In this document: positions 52,724 through 63,870 of the stretch, piece by piece | Layout of the letters: every line of letters begins with the position of its first letter | Position numbering within the stretch: the stretch's first letter is position 1 | Source: JASLEW01 sp035544895 | GTDB lineage: Bacteria; Acidobacteriota; Thermoanaerobaculia; Multivoradales; UBA5704 | Direction: 5' to 3' | DNA: 64,000 bases | NCBI GenBank assembly: GCA_035544895.1 | Contig: DASZZM010000087.1 | Span: forward strand, 1-64,000 | Program-made: the position numbers and the translations under genes | Notes under the pieces: generated by a model | The model's database searches: none | The model's input: only the letters and a program-made list of their open reading frames with translations | Told to the model about the DNA's origin: nothing

Positions 52724-52990
52724 ATGAGCTTCACCAGCGGCAGCGCGTACTCGATGGCGCGTGACATCGCCGAGGGCTACACCCTGGTGACACAGCGCAC
52801 CTTCCGCGCCCTGACCGCGGTCGACGTCGACAAGCTGGCCTTCGAGATGGACCGCCATCTCCGGGAGCTGCGTGGGGACCAGCCGTCGCTCGACGATATA
52901 CCGGCCATCCAGCTGCGCAACCGGCGCATCCAGCGGCTCAACGCCGCGTTGCTGGTGCTGCGCAGCTTTCGCAGCAGGCAGAGGCTCTGA
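52724..52990 (+). CDS. Conserved-looking hypothetical protein, 88 residues
   Basis: The small, charged, helical protein (TLVTQRTFRALTAVDVDKLA, DIPAIQLRNRRIQRLNAALL) has no membrane segment or recognisable domain. No ribosome-binding site precedes the ATG at 52724. A -10-like TATCAT lies about 12 bases upstream, so a leaderless transcript is possible. It ends 7 bases before the CPBP gene and is probably cotranscribed with it. Confidence 0.55.
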   Translation: MSFTSGSAYSMARDIAEGYTLVTQRTFRALTAVDVDKLAFEMDRHLRELRGDQPSLDDIPAIQLRNRRIQRLNAALLVLRSFRSRQRL

Positions 52991-52997
52991 GCCCCGC

Positions 52998-54110
52998 TTG
53001 ACCGCCGCCGCCCCTGCAGTGCAGCTTCCCCTGCTGGAGGTGCTGGCACGCCTTCTGGTGGCGGCCGTGCCGGCCGCCGCCGCGGCCTTCGCTCTCGACT
53101 ACATGTGCGCCAGGAAGGGCTTGCTGCCGCCGGGCTTTCGCATCCGCTGGCGGCGCGCGCTGGCCTTCGTCTTGGTGGCCGGCATGCTCTGGATCGGCAT
53201 CTTCCGGCCGCTCGGAGAGCTCGGCCTCGAGCTGCAGCTCGACCTGCGGTCGATCAGCACGCCGCAGCTCTTCCTGCTGCACATCCTGATGCTGCTCACC
53301 GTCCTCGGCTGGCTCCTGCTCGGCTTCTACGCTCTCGGCGCCGGCGCCGGCCGCGCCGGCGCGGCGGCCCCGGTCTCGCCACCGGACGCGCCGCCGCCCT
53401 CCGGCGCCCCGGGCGCCCCTGGCGCCCCTGGCGCCGAAGCTTCTACGCCGCCGCCCGCCCCGCCCGTCGCGGCGAGCCCCCTCATGGCCGACCTGGCGAG
53501 CGCGGCAACCTCGGCGCCGCCGCCCGCGCCTGTCTCGCCGCCACTTCCCTTCCCGTCGCGGGCCGCGTCGTTCCTGCGCCAGGTCGCCGTTCAGCTCGGC
53601 TTCCGCGCTCCGAGCGTCTGGCTCGAAATCGGCCTCGGCCTGGTGCTCGGGATCGCCGCCTGGCTGGTGGTCCTGGCAGCGCTCCTGGCGCTGGCCGCCG
53701 CCCTGTGGGCGCTGGGTGGAGAGGATGCCCTGCCCAAGCGCCCCTCGGCCATCGTCCCATGGATCGCCGCGCTGCCCGTGCTGGTGCGCGTCGCGGTGAG
53801 CCTGTCGGCCGGCTTCGTCGAGGAGGTCTTCTTCCGCGGCTTCTTGCAGCCGCGCGTGGGCATCGCGCTGTCGACGCTGATGTTCGTCCTGGCGCACCTT
53901 TCCTACGGCCAGCCGATGATGCTCGTGGGCATCACGCTGCTGTCGCTGATCTATGCCTTGCTGGTGCAGTGGCGGCAGACGGTATGGCCGGCCATCGTCG
54001 CCCATTTCGTCTTCGACGGCGTGCAGCTCCTGGTGATGATCCCCCTCGCCCTGCGCTTCCTCGGCCCCGCCGGGGGCGGCCACGCCAGCTTGCTTGGCCT
54101 TTTCTTCTAG
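52998..54110 (+). CDS. CPBP-family intramembrane metalloprotease
   Basis: The 370-residue membrane protein has two N-terminal segments, then an Ala/Pro/Gly-rich linker (about residues 120-195). A C-terminal CPBP (Abi) domain follows with GFVEEVFFRGFLQPR (EExxxR), VLAHLSYGQ and AHFVFDGVQ, the metal-ligand motifs of this family. CPBP proteases process prenylated or bacteriocin-related membrane proteins in some bacteria; the target here is unknown. The start is TTG at 52998; the upstream frame has no better candidate. Confidence 0.87.
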   Translation: MTAAAPAVQLPLLEVLARLLVAAVPAAAAAFALDYMCARKGLLPPGFRIRWRRALAFVLVAGMLWIGIFRPLGELGLELQLDLRSISTPQLFLLHILMLLTVLGWLLLGFYALGAGAGRAGAAAPVSPPDAPPPSGAPGAPGAPGAEASTPPPAPPVAASPLMADLASAATSAPPPAPVSPPLPFPSRAASFLRQVAVQLGFRAPSVWLEIGLGLVLGIAAWLVVLAALLALAAALWALGGEDALPKRPSAIVPWIAALPVLVRVAVSLSAGFVEEVFFRGFLQPRVGIALSTLMFVLAHLSYGQPMMLVGITLLSLIYALLVQWRQTVWPAIVAHFVFDGVQLLVMIPLALRFLGPAGGGHASLLGLFF

Positions 54111-54120
54111 TTGGCGCCGT

Positions 54121-54257
54121 CGGTGGGCGGCCCCGAGGTATGAAACGGCGCTCGCTAACTGGTGATGGCGGCCTCCAATCTTTCGGATCGCCCCCCGCAA
54201 CCCCTCGATCCCCTTCCCTCCCCTCCGGGGGGGAAGGGGACGCCCCCGCCCTCTCGC
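54121..54257 (+). repeat. Dispersed G-rich repeat, copy D
   Basis: This full-looking copy runs from CGGTGGGCGGCCCCGAGGTA to GGGGACGCCCCCGCCCTCTC. It is the closest relative of copy A. It lies between the CPBP gene and the RsbW-like gene, just upstream of a TAGACT -10-like element (54287-54292). Confidence 0.8.
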
Positions 54258-54314
54258 GGCACGGATTTCCTCTAAGGGCGATCTGCTAGACTCGGCGCGA
54301 GAGAGATCCAGGAT

Positions 54315-54776
54315 ATGGCGGACGATCAGCGCTTCCATCTGTCGATTGGAAGCCGCTTTGAAAACATCGAGCTGGTTCAGGTGGTGCTCAAGGACTCGCT
54401 CGAACGCATGGGCATGGAAGACGATGCCCGGCACTGGGTCGACATCGCCGTGCGCGAGGCGGTGGCCAACGCCATCAAGCATGGCAACTCCCAGGATCCC
54501 GCCAAACAGGTCCAGGTTGACGTGTCCCTGGAAGGCAATACCCTGATCATCCGGGTCGAGGACGAGGGGGAGGGGTTCGATCCCTCTTGCCTGGAAGACC
54601 CGTTGGCGCCGGAGAACCTGCTCAAGCCGAACGGCAGGGGCATCTTCTACATGCGCAGCTTCATGGACGAAATCCAATATAGTCCCCGGCCGGGCGGAGG
54701 AACGGTGGTGACGCTGCGCAAGCGAGTCACCGGGTCGAGCCCGAAAGCCAGGCTAGAACAGGAGAAGGGGCGATGA
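54315..54776 (+). CDS. RsbW-type anti-sigma serine kinase
   Basis: The 153-residue GHKL ATPase has the N box WVDIAVREAVANAIKHGNSQ, the G1 box IRVEDEGEGFDPS and the lid LKPNGRGIFYMRSFMDEIQY. RsbW-type proteins bind a sigma factor and phosphorylate the STAS partner. Its ATGA stop overlaps the STAS start, so it forms a coupled pair with the next gene. The cognate sigma factor is not in the window. Confidence 0.92.
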   Translation: MADDQRFHLSIGSRFENIELVQVVLKDSLERMGMEDDARHWVDIAVREAVANAIKHGNSQDPAKQVQVDVSLEGNTLIIRVEDEGEGFDPSCLEDPLAPENLLKPNGRGIFYMRSFMDEIQYSPRPGGGTVVTLRKRVTGSSPKARLEQEKGR

Positions 54777-55108
54777 AAGTCAACGTGCGGCAGCGCGACG
54801 GCGTGACCATCCTGGACCTCAAGGGCAAGATCACCATCGGATTGGGTGACGTTGCCTTGCGCAATGCCGTCCAGGAAGCGATCAATAGCGGCGCGAGCAA
54901 GATCATCATCAACTTGAAAGACGTCACCACCATCGACTCCTCCGGCGTGGGAGAGCTGGTGAGCGCCTACACCAGCGCGACCAACCGCGGCGCCAGCCTG
55001 CGGCTCGTCAACCTGCCGGCGAAGGTGACCGACATCCTCAACATCACCCAGCTGATCACCGTCTTCGAGGTCTTCGACAGCGAGGACGAGGCGCTGCGGT
55101 CGTTCTAG
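54773..55108 (+). CDS. STAS-domain anti-anti-sigma factor
   Basis: The 111-residue STAS protein has TILDLKGKITIGLGDVALRN, KIIINLKDVTTIDSSGVGEL (phosphosite S56 or S57 in DSSG) and ILNITQLITVFEVFDSEDEA. It should bind the adjacent RsbW-like kinase when unphosphorylated and release the sigma factor. The RsbU-like phosphatase at 34696-35976 could reset it. Confidence 0.93.
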   Translation: MKVNVRQRDGVTILDLKGKITIGLGDVALRNAVQEAINSGASKIIINLKDVTTIDSSGVGELVSAYTSATNRGASLRLVNLPAKVTDILNITQLITVFEVFDSEDEALRSF

Positions 55109-55149
55109 CCGGGACTCGACGTCCCCACGGGAGGCAACGCTCTACGGCC

Positions 55150-56094
55150 GTGCCTTCCGATCCTGAAGCCTCCGCCGGCGGGTCCGGCGGTCCGCGGGCC
55201 CTGGCTGGCGGTCTCTCCGCCCTGGCCGGGCGGGTGAACCGCCGCCTGCCCGAGCTTCTCCCTCCCGACACGCAGCGGCCCGAGCCTGTCCACCAGGCGA
55301 TGCGCTACGCCTTGACCGGCGCCGGCAAACGCTTGCGGCCGGTGCTCACCCTGGCGGTGGCGGAGCTGTTCGGCGCGCGCTCGGAGCCTGTCCTCGACCT
55401 GGCCTGCGCGGTCGAGATGGTGCACGCCTGCTCGCTGGTCCTCGACGACCTGCCCGCCATGGACGGCGCCACCCTGCGGCGCGGCCGCCCCACCGCCCAT
55501 CGCGCTTTCGGCGAGAGCGTCGCCCTGCTCGCCGCGCTCGCCCTGCTCAACCGCGCCTACGCCCTGGTGGCGGAAAGCGCGCAGCGCCTCTCGCTGCGGC
55601 GCTACACACCCGAGGACATGGTGCACCAGCTGGCGGCGGCCATTGGCAGCGAGGGACTGATCGGCGGCCAGGCCCTCGACCTGCTGGCGCGGCCGGAGGA
55701 CCTCGATCTCGAGGTCCTCGAGTACATCCACAGCCACAAGACCGGAGCGCTGTTCATGGCCGCCGGCGAGTTGGGAGCGATGGCGGCCGACGCGCGCCGC
55801 CGCGACCTCGAGGTGGTCGCCCGCTATGCCAAGAACCTCGGTCTCGCGTTCCAGATCTCAGACGACCTGCTCGACGTGTTGAGCACGCCGGAGGAGACCG
55901 GCAAGGACACCGGCCAGGACAGCGGCAAGGTCACCTTCGTCAAGCTCCTGGGCGTCCCTGGTGCCCAGTCCCTCGCTGCCGAGCTCCTGGGTTTTGCGGT
56001 CGAATCCCTGGCTCCCCTGGGCCGCCGCGGCGACCCCCTGCGCGACATCGCCCGCTTCGTCCACCACCGCACCCGGCAAGATGGGCGACAATAG
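55150..56094 (+). CDS. Polyprenyl (farnesyl/geranylgeranyl) diphosphate synthase
   Basis: The 314-residue class I prenyltransferase has GKRLRPVLTLAVAE, the first aspartate-rich motif LDDLPAMD (DDxxxxD type) followed by RRGRPTAH, and the second motif QISDDLLDV. The short-chain (IspA/GGPP) subfamily is likely, but product length is not decided by what I can see. The start is GTG at 55150. It follows the STAS gene by 41 bases and precedes the membrane phosphodiesterase by six. Confidence 0.92.
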   Translation: MPSDPEASAGGSGGPRALAGGLSALAGRVNRRLPELLPPDTQRPEPVHQAMRYALTGAGKRLRPVLTLAVAELFGARSEPVLDLACAVEMVHACSLVLDDLPAMDGATLRRGRPTAHRAFGESVALLAALALLNRAYALVAESAQRLSLRRYTPEDMVHQLAAAIGSEGLIGGQALDLLARPEDLDLEVLEYIHSHKTGALFMAAGELGAMAADARRRDLEVVARYAKNLGLAFQISDDLLDVLSTPEETGKDTGQDSGKVTFVKLLGVPGAQSLAAELLGFAVESLAPLGRRGDPLRDIARFVHHRTRQDGRQ

Positions 56095-56100
56095 GCCGCA

Positions 56101-57981
56101 ATGGGGGCTCGCGCGAACGAAGCCACGGAGCTGGCGGAGATCCGCTCGGAGCTGCGCCGGCTGGGGTATCTGGATCATCGGTTCGAGCGGTTCCTGCTGC
56201 AGGATGCGCTGCGGGCGCGGCGGCCGCTGCGGACCGTCGGGGTGCTGACGCTCAAGGTGGGCCTGCTGGCAGGCGTGGCGCTGGCGCTGGTTCTGGCGGC
56301 CGCGCTGGCGCTGGCCAACGGCAACCTGGCGACGCCGCTCGACCTGCCGGTCCTCTTCCTGCATCTGTTCGCGCCCATCGCGGTGTTGGCGGGGCTCTCC
56401 TTCCTGGCTCTTTCCGGGGTGCTGCTGGCCGTCCTCCGGCTGCGTCCGGTGCGGCATATCGAGAGCCTGGCGCTGGCCGTCGCGGTGGCGGCGGGTGCGG
56501 CCGCGCTCGGCCTCGCGCTGTGGCAGGGGCGAGACGTCCTGGCGCAGAGCCGGCCCGCGCAGCTGGCGGCGTTGGGTCTTGCCGCGGCCGCGGCGGCGTA
56601 CCTGCTGGTGCGGCTGATCTACCAGGGCCTGCTCGCCCTGGCCATCCGCTTCACCAACCTCTCCCCGGCCGGGCCGCTGGTGCCGCGGCGCTGGCTGGGC
56701 TTTGCGGTCGTGGCGGCGATCGGCCTGCTCGCCGTGCCGCTTCTCGTGCCGGCGCGGGCGGGCGCGCCGCCGCCGCCCTCCGTCCTGCCGGTCGCGCCGG
56801 GCGAGCGCGTGCTGCTCGTCGGCATCGACGGCGTGCTGCCGGCCGAGATCGATTACCTGCTGGCGACCGGGGACCTGCCTGTCATGGCGGGGCTCGAGCG
56901 GCGCGGGGCGAGGCTGTGGAGCTACCGGCGGGGTTCCGAGCCGCCGTCGTCGTTCTGGACCACGGTGGCCACCGGCCTGCCGGATGCGGAGCACGGAGTG
57001 ACCGCGCTCGACAGCTTCGTCCCCGCCGGAGTGCGCACGCCGCTGGCGCGCAGCGGCGCGCTGCGCGCCTACTGGAGCCGGATCGAGGTGCCGCTCGGCC
57101 TGGCGGAATACCGGCCGGTGCTGGCGACCCGGCGCCGCGCCTTCACCTTCTGGGAGCTGGCCGCGCGAGGCGGCCGGCCGGTCCTCGCGGTCAACTGGTG
57201 GGCAACCTTTCCGGCCACGCCAGTGCCTGGCCTGCTGGTGGCGCATGGCGGCTTTGGGCTGCTGGCCGGCGGCGCGGCAGGCGTGGTCGTGCCCGAAGGC
57301 GCCCGGTCCGAGCTGCTGGCGGCGATGCGCCGGGTGGCCCGCGAGCCGTTCGCGCCGCGCCTCGCCGCGGCGCTGCCCGCCGCCGCGGCGGCCGCCCTCG
57401 AAAGGCGCGCCCTCCTGCCGGACCGCTTCTACACCGAAGTCTTCGCCAGCCGCATGGCTCCGATACCGCCGACGCCGCCGACGCCGCCGACGCCGGCGCC
57501 CTGGGCGGCCGCGCTCTACCTTCCCGGGCTCGACATCGCCGCCGCCGGCTGGGAGGGCGGCGACGTGGCTTTCGCCGACCTGGTGCGCACGCGGCTCGCG
57601 GCGGCCGACCGGCTGCTCGGGCAGGCGACCTCCGGCGGCGATGGACCGGGCACCGTGGCGGTGGTCTTCGATCCGGGACGGCGCCGGCGGCGCCCGGATC
57701 GCAGCCGGGGCGGGCAGGATCAGCTCGGCCGCATCCTCTTCTGGCATCGCGCCGGCTGCGATGCGGGCGCCGCCGAGATCGCTCCGGCGGCGGTCGCCGC
57801 GGGCCTGCTGCGCGCCCTCGGCCTGCCACAGAGCTCCGAGCTGCCCCCGCCGCCGCCGTGCCGCTGGCCCGCGCCGCCGGCAACCGTCGCGACCTACGGC
57901 CGGCCGCAGGTCGCGCTCGTCCCCGGCGCCGAGACCCGGGCCGAATACCTCGAAAACCTGCGCTCCCTGGGATACCTGTAG
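56101..57981 (+). CDS. Membrane-anchored alkaline-phosphatase-superfamily phosphodiesterase
   Basis: The 626-residue protein has about five or six hydrophobic segments in the first 220 residues. A nucleotide-pyrophosphatase/phosphodiesterase-like domain follows (VLLVGIDGVLPAEIDYLLAT, EPPSSFWTTVATGLPDAEHG). The C-terminus EYLENLRSLGYL is common in such enzymes. The catalytic Thr/Ser in the SSFWTT region and most metal-ligand positions cannot be checked without alignment. It may hydrolyse a phospho-sugar, lipid or nucleotide at the periplasmic face. It is cotranscribed with the prenyl synthase. Confidence 0.8.
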   Translation: MGARANEATELAEIRSELRRLGYLDHRFERFLLQDALRARRPLRTVGVLTLKVGLLAGVALALVLAAALALANGNLATPLDLPVLFLHLFAPIAVLAGLSFLALSGVLLAVLRLRPVRHIESLALAVAVAAGAAALGLALWQGRDVLAQSRPAQLAALGLAAAAAAYLLVRLIYQGLLALAIRFTNLSPAGPLVPRRWLGFAVVAAIGLLAVPLLVPARAGAPPPPSVLPVAPGERVLLVGIDGVLPAEIDYLLATGDLPVMAGLERRGARLWSYRRGSEPPSSFWTTVATGLPDAEHGVTALDSFVPAGVRTPLARSGALRAYWSRIEVPLGLAEYRPVLATRRRAFTFWELAARGGRPVLAVNWWATFPATPVPGLLVAHGGFGLLAGGAAGVVVPEGARSELLAAMRRVAREPFAPRLAAALPAAAAAALERRALLPDRFYTEVFASRMAPIPPTPPTPPTPAPWAAALYLPGLDIAAAGWEGGDVAFADLVRTRLAAADRLLGQATSGGDGPGTVAVVFDPGRRRRRPDRSRGGQDQLGRILFWHRAGCDAGAAEIAPAAVAAGLLRALGLPQSSELPPPPPCRWPAPPATVATYGRPQVALVPGAETRAEYLENLRSLGYL

Positions 57982-58016
57982 TCCACCCTTGGCCCAGGCG
58001 CGCGGAGGAGACCTCG

Positions 58017-60338
<2,322 letters not shown>

Positions 60339-60349
60339 AGGGGCCCCGG

Positions 60350-61519
60350 TTGAAAAGGCCCGCTTTGAAGGGGCACGCTTCTAAGGAGCGGTATCGCCGG
60401 GCCCGCCGCGCCGCCACCGTGCTCGGCGTCCTCCTGCTGTGGAGCGCGGCGGCGTCGCGGCCACAGGAGGCGCGCTCGCGCGAGGAGCAGCTCGCCGCCA
60501 TCCGCGGCGAGATCGCGCGCCTGCAGCAACGCCTGGAGCGCGCCCGCCGCGAGCAGAGCGGGCTCGAGGGCGAGCTGGCGGCGACCAGCCTCGATCTCGA
60601 GCTCCACCAGCAGCGGCTTGCCGAGGCGTCGGCGGCGGCCGGCATCGCGGCCTCGAGGCAGGCGGCAAGCGAGCGGCAGGTGAGCGCCCTGGCAGCCGCC
60701 CTCGAAGCCAGCCGGCGCTCCTGCCGGCGCCAGCTCACCGCCCTCTACCGCTTCGGCCGCCAGGGATACCTGCGCCTCCTGCTGCTGCTCGAGGCCGACG
60801 ACGACCGCCTCCTGCCCTCGATCCGGCTGATGCGTTACCTGGCGCGGCGGGACCGGGAGGCGATCCAGCGCCTCCAGGACACCGAGCGGCGGCTCGCCGG
60901 CGAGCGCGACCGGCTGGCGGCCGAGCGGCAGGACCTGGAGCGCTGGATCGGGCGCGAGCAGTCGCGCCGCCGCGAGCTGGTCGCCGCGCGCCGGCGCCAG
61001 GCCGCTCTGCTCACGCGGGTCGAGCGCGAACGCCGCGACCTGGCCTCGCGTGCCAGCGAGCTCGCCGACAAGGAGCGCAAGCTCGCCCGTTTCCTCGACC
61101 TGCTCTACGGCAACAGCGGCGATGCCCTGGCGGGCACTCCCATGCAGCAGTTCCGCGGCGTCCTGGACTGGCCGGTGCGCGGGAGGCTGTCCGAGCGCTT
61201 CGGGCCCCGCCTCGATCCGCGCTATCACACGCGGGTGCCGCACAACGGTATCGATGTGGCGACCACGCCGGGCGCCGAGGTGAGGGCGGTCTTCCCCGGG
61301 AAGATCCTCTTCGCGGCGCCGTTCGAGGGCTACGGCTTGACCGTGGTGGTGCACCATCCGGGGCGCGTCTTCACCCTCTATGCCGGCCTCTCCGAGCTGC
61401 GGAGAACCAGGGACGATATGCTATCTTTAGGCGAAGTCGTGGGGCTCGCCGCGGACCGGCTCTACTTCGAGATCCGCGCCGAGAACCGTCCCGAAGACCC
61501 TTTGAGCTGGTTACGCTGA
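60350..61519 (+). CDS. envC: EnvC-like murein hydrolase activator
   Basis: The product has about 389 residues, with a signal sequence (TVLGVLLLWSAAASRPQEAR). A long coiled coil follows (residues about 40-250; EEQLAAIRGEIARLQQRLER), then a C-terminal LytM domain (VPHNGIDVATTPGAEVRAVF, GYGLTVVVHHPGRVFTLYAG). The HxxxD pair survives, but the final His of the zinc site (Y-A-H-L-S in active peptidases) is Gly (YAGLS). The domain is therefore probably non-catalytic and acts as an amidase activator, as in EnvC. Three candidate TTG starts lie at 60335, 60350 and 60365, each after a purine-rich stretch. Confidence 0.87.
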   Translation: MKRPALKGHASKERYRRARRAATVLGVLLLWSAAASRPQEARSREEQLAAIRGEIARLQQRLERARREQSGLEGELAATSLDLELHQQRLAEASAAAGIAASRQAASERQVSALAAALEASRRSCRRQLTALYRFGRQGYLRLLLLLEADDDRLLPSIRLMRYLARRDREAIQRLQDTERRLAGERDRLAAERQDLERWIGREQSRRRELVAARRRQAALLTRVERERRDLASRASELADKERKLARFLDLLYGNSGDALAGTPMQQFRGVLDWPVRGRLSERFGPRLDPRYHTRVPHNGIDVATTPGAEVRAVFPGKILFAAPFEGYGLTVVVHHPGRVFTLYAGLSELRRTRDDMLSLGEVVGLAADRLYFEIRAENRPEDPLSWLR

Positions 61520-61526
61520 GACCTCT

Positions 61527-62795
61527 ATGAATCGCAGCCGCGTCACCTTCTTCCTGCTCTCTTCCCTGCTGGTCCTCCCCATGCTGATGGGCACGCTGCT
61601 CCTGGCTGCCGATCATGGCCGCCGCGCCGACGCCCCCGGCAGAGACGGCAGGGCGGGGAAGGTCGGCAAAGAGGCCGCCAAGGAAGACGACTCTTTCGAC
61701 ACCTACTACAAATACCTCGGAGTGTTCAGCGAGGTGCTCGGCCTCATCCGCCAGTCCTACGTCGACGAGCCGAACACGGACTCGTTGATGGCCGGAGCGC
61801 TCGAAGGGGTGAGCGACGCGCTCGATCCCTTCTCGGTGTACGTGCCGGCTTCCGCCGTGCCGGGCTACCTCCAGGCGCAGAGCGTCGGCAAGCAGCGCAG
61901 CGGCGTCGTGCTGCTCAAGGTACGGGGCAGGGTCTTCGTGGTGGCGGTGGAGAAAGGGAGCCCGGCCGGCCGGGCGGGAGTCAGGGCGGGTGAGCTGGTT
62001 GCCAAGCTCGCGGATCGTCCGACCCGCACCATGCCGCTCTGGGAGATGCAGGAGATCCTCGCCGGTCCGCCCGGCACCAAGGTGGTCATGGAGGTGATCC
62101 GCCCCGACCAGCCGACGCCTTCGCAGGTGAGCTTCGAGCTCAAGTCTTTCGCGCCGCCGCCGGTGAGCCTGGAAGAGGTCGAGGGAGCGCCGCTGTTGCG
62201 CATCCCGAGCTTCGATGCCGGCACCGCCGGCCAGGTGCGCGAGGCACTGAAGACGTCGCTGCCCAGACTGCGCGGCGCCGCGCGGGCGCAGGGCAAGCTG
62301 CTGGTCGACCTGCGCGGGGTTTCCTCGGGCGACGCCGAGGCTGCCTATGCCACCGCCAAGCTCTTCGCCAGCGGCGACCTTGGGGTGCTCAAGCGGCGCA
62401 AGGACGAGGTGAAGACCTACACCGCCACCGAGCCGCCGGTCTGGCAGGGGCGGATCGTGGTGCTGGTCGACCGCGGCACTTCGGGAGCGGGTGAGATCCT
62501 GGCCACGGTCCTGCGGCAACGGGCCAAGGCGGAGCTGGTCGGCGACTGGACCCTTGGACATGCCGGTCACCAGGCGGCCGCCGATCTCTCGTCGGGAGGC
62601 CGGCTGTTCTACACCGACGCCTTCTACACCGGCCCCGACAAGAAGCCGCTCAACGAAGCGCTCAAACCGGACCTGCTGGTCAGCGAGCGCACGCGGACCC
62701 TCCTCGAAAAGGACGTGCCGCTCGAAGACCTCATCCTGAAGCGGGGCGTGCGCCACCTCCTCGAGGAGCCGGAAGCCGCCAAAAAGGCCGCCTGA
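61527..62795 (+). CDS. S41-family C-terminal processing protease homologue, probably degenerate
   Basis: The 422-residue protein has an export segment (FFLLSSLLVLPMLMGTLLLA), an N-terminal helical region, a PDZ domain (GRVFVVAVEKGSPAGRAGVR) and an S41 tail. The usual Ser block (G-S-A-S-A-S-E type) reads RGTSGAGEIL here. The usual Lys block (FGKGxVQ) reads LGHAGHQ, without the lysine. Catalysis may therefore be lost or altered. It lies in the classic envC-ctp-yibQ order, seven bases after envC. Confidence 0.85.
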   Translation: MNRSRVTFFLLSSLLVLPMLMGTLLLAADHGRRADAPGRDGRAGKVGKEAAKEDDSFDTYYKYLGVFSEVLGLIRQSYVDEPNTDSLMAGALEGVSDALDPFSVYVPASAVPGYLQAQSVGKQRSGVVLLKVRGRVFVVAVEKGSPAGRAGVRAGELVAKLADRPTRTMPLWEMQEILAGPPGTKVVMEVIRPDQPTPSQVSFELKSFAPPPVSLEEVEGAPLLRIPSFDAGTAGQVREALKTSLPRLRGAARAQGKLLVDLRGVSSGDAEAAYATAKLFASGDLGVLKRRKDEVKTYTATEPPVWQGRIVVLVDRGTSGAGEILATVLRQRAKAELVGDWTLGHAGHQAAADLSSGGRLFYTDAFYTGPDKKPLNEALKPDLLVSERTRTLLEKDVPLEDLILKRGVRHLLEEPEAAKKAA

Positions 62796-62811
62796 CCGGC
62801 CCGCAGGCCCC

Positions 62812-63807
62812 TTGCCGATCCGCCGCCGGAGAGGTCACCGCAGCCATCCTCCTCCCTCCCTTCGTCCGCCGCGGCGACGCGGCGGGTGGGCGGGCGTCGG
62901 CCTCGGCGTGCTGCTCCTCCTGGGGGTGGCGGCGGTCATCTACTTCGGCTGCCGCGATCCGTCGCGCCAGGCCGGCGACGTGGCAGGCGCGGCCGGCCGT
63001 CACGAGGCCGCGGCGGCGGGCGGCGGGCCGAGCTCATCCAAGCTTCGGGACCGCCACATTGCCGGCCTGAGGCACGGCCCGGCGCTTTCCCCACCGCGCG
63101 CCGGGGACGAGGCGGTCATCCCGGGCCGCGAGGCGCGGGTGGCGCTGGTCATCGACGACCTCGGGCGCAGCCTCGGCGACCTCGATACCCTGAAACGCCT
63201 GGGCATCCCACTCACCTATGCGGTACTGCCTTTCGAGTCCCAGACGTCAGAAGTGGTCGCCGCGCTGCGCCGGCGCGGCGAGGAGATCCTCTGTCACCTG
63301 CCGATGGAACCGGCCAGCGGCGGCAACCCGGGCCCCGGCGCGCTCCGCCTGGGGATGACCCGGGAGCAGCTCCACGACTCGACTCTGGCCGCCATCGCCG
63401 CGGTGCCGGGGGCCGTCGGGGTCAACAACCACATGGGCTCGAGCCTTTCCGCCGACGCCGGCTCGATGGCCACCATCCTGGGCGCCCTGCGCGCGCGCGG
63501 CCTGTACTTCCTGGACTCGCGCACCAGCTCGCGCAGCGTCGGGTACCGGCTCGCCACCGCTCTCGGGATTCCGGCCGCGGAGCGCCAGGTCTTTCTCGAC
63601 GACGATCAGCGGCCCGAGGCCATCTCCGCGCAGTTCCATCACCTCCTCGATCTGGCGCGCGACCGCGGCGAGGCCATCGCCATCGGCCACCCCCACTCCG
63701 CGACCCTCGCGGCCCTGGCCGGCGAGGTGCCAAGGGCGATGGCCCTCGGTTACCGCTTCGTGCTCGTCAGCTCGCTCCTCGACCGGCCGGCACGGCGTCC
63801 GGAGTAG
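62812..63807 (+). CDS. yibQ: Divergent polysaccharide deacetylase, YibQ type
   Basis: The 331-residue protein has an N-terminal membrane anchor (GWAGVGLGVLLLLGVAAVIY), a low-complexity linker, and a YibQ/DUF610 domain. The domain reads VALVIDDLGRSLGDLDTLKR, LPFESQTSEVVAALRRRGEE, LCHLPMEP, VGVNNHMGSSLSADAGSMAT and IAIGHPHSATLAALAGEV. The conserved Asp and His residues suggest a deacetylase-like metal site. The start is TTG at 62812, 16 bases after the S41 gene. It joins EnvC in cell-envelope remodelling. Confidence 0.9.
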   Translation: MPIRRRRGHRSHPPPSLRPPRRRGGWAGVGLGVLLLLGVAAVIYFGCRDPSRQAGDVAGAAGRHEAAAAGGGPSSSKLRDRHIAGLRHGPALSPPRAGDEAVIPGREARVALVIDDLGRSLGDLDTLKRLGIPLTYAVLPFESQTSEVVAALRRRGEEILCHLPMEPASGGNPGPGALRLGMTREQLHDSTLAAIAAVPGAVGVNNHMGSSLSADAGSMATILGALRARGLYFLDSRTSSRSVGYRLATALGIPAAERQVFLDDDQRPEAISAQFHHLLDLARDRGEAIAIGHPHSATLAALAGEVPRAMALGYRFVLVSSLLDRPARRPE

Positions 63808-63870
63808 GCGCGACGGCTGGGTCCCTGGCCGGTTGCAGCGCCGAAGACTGACCCCCATCCGCCGCCCGCC

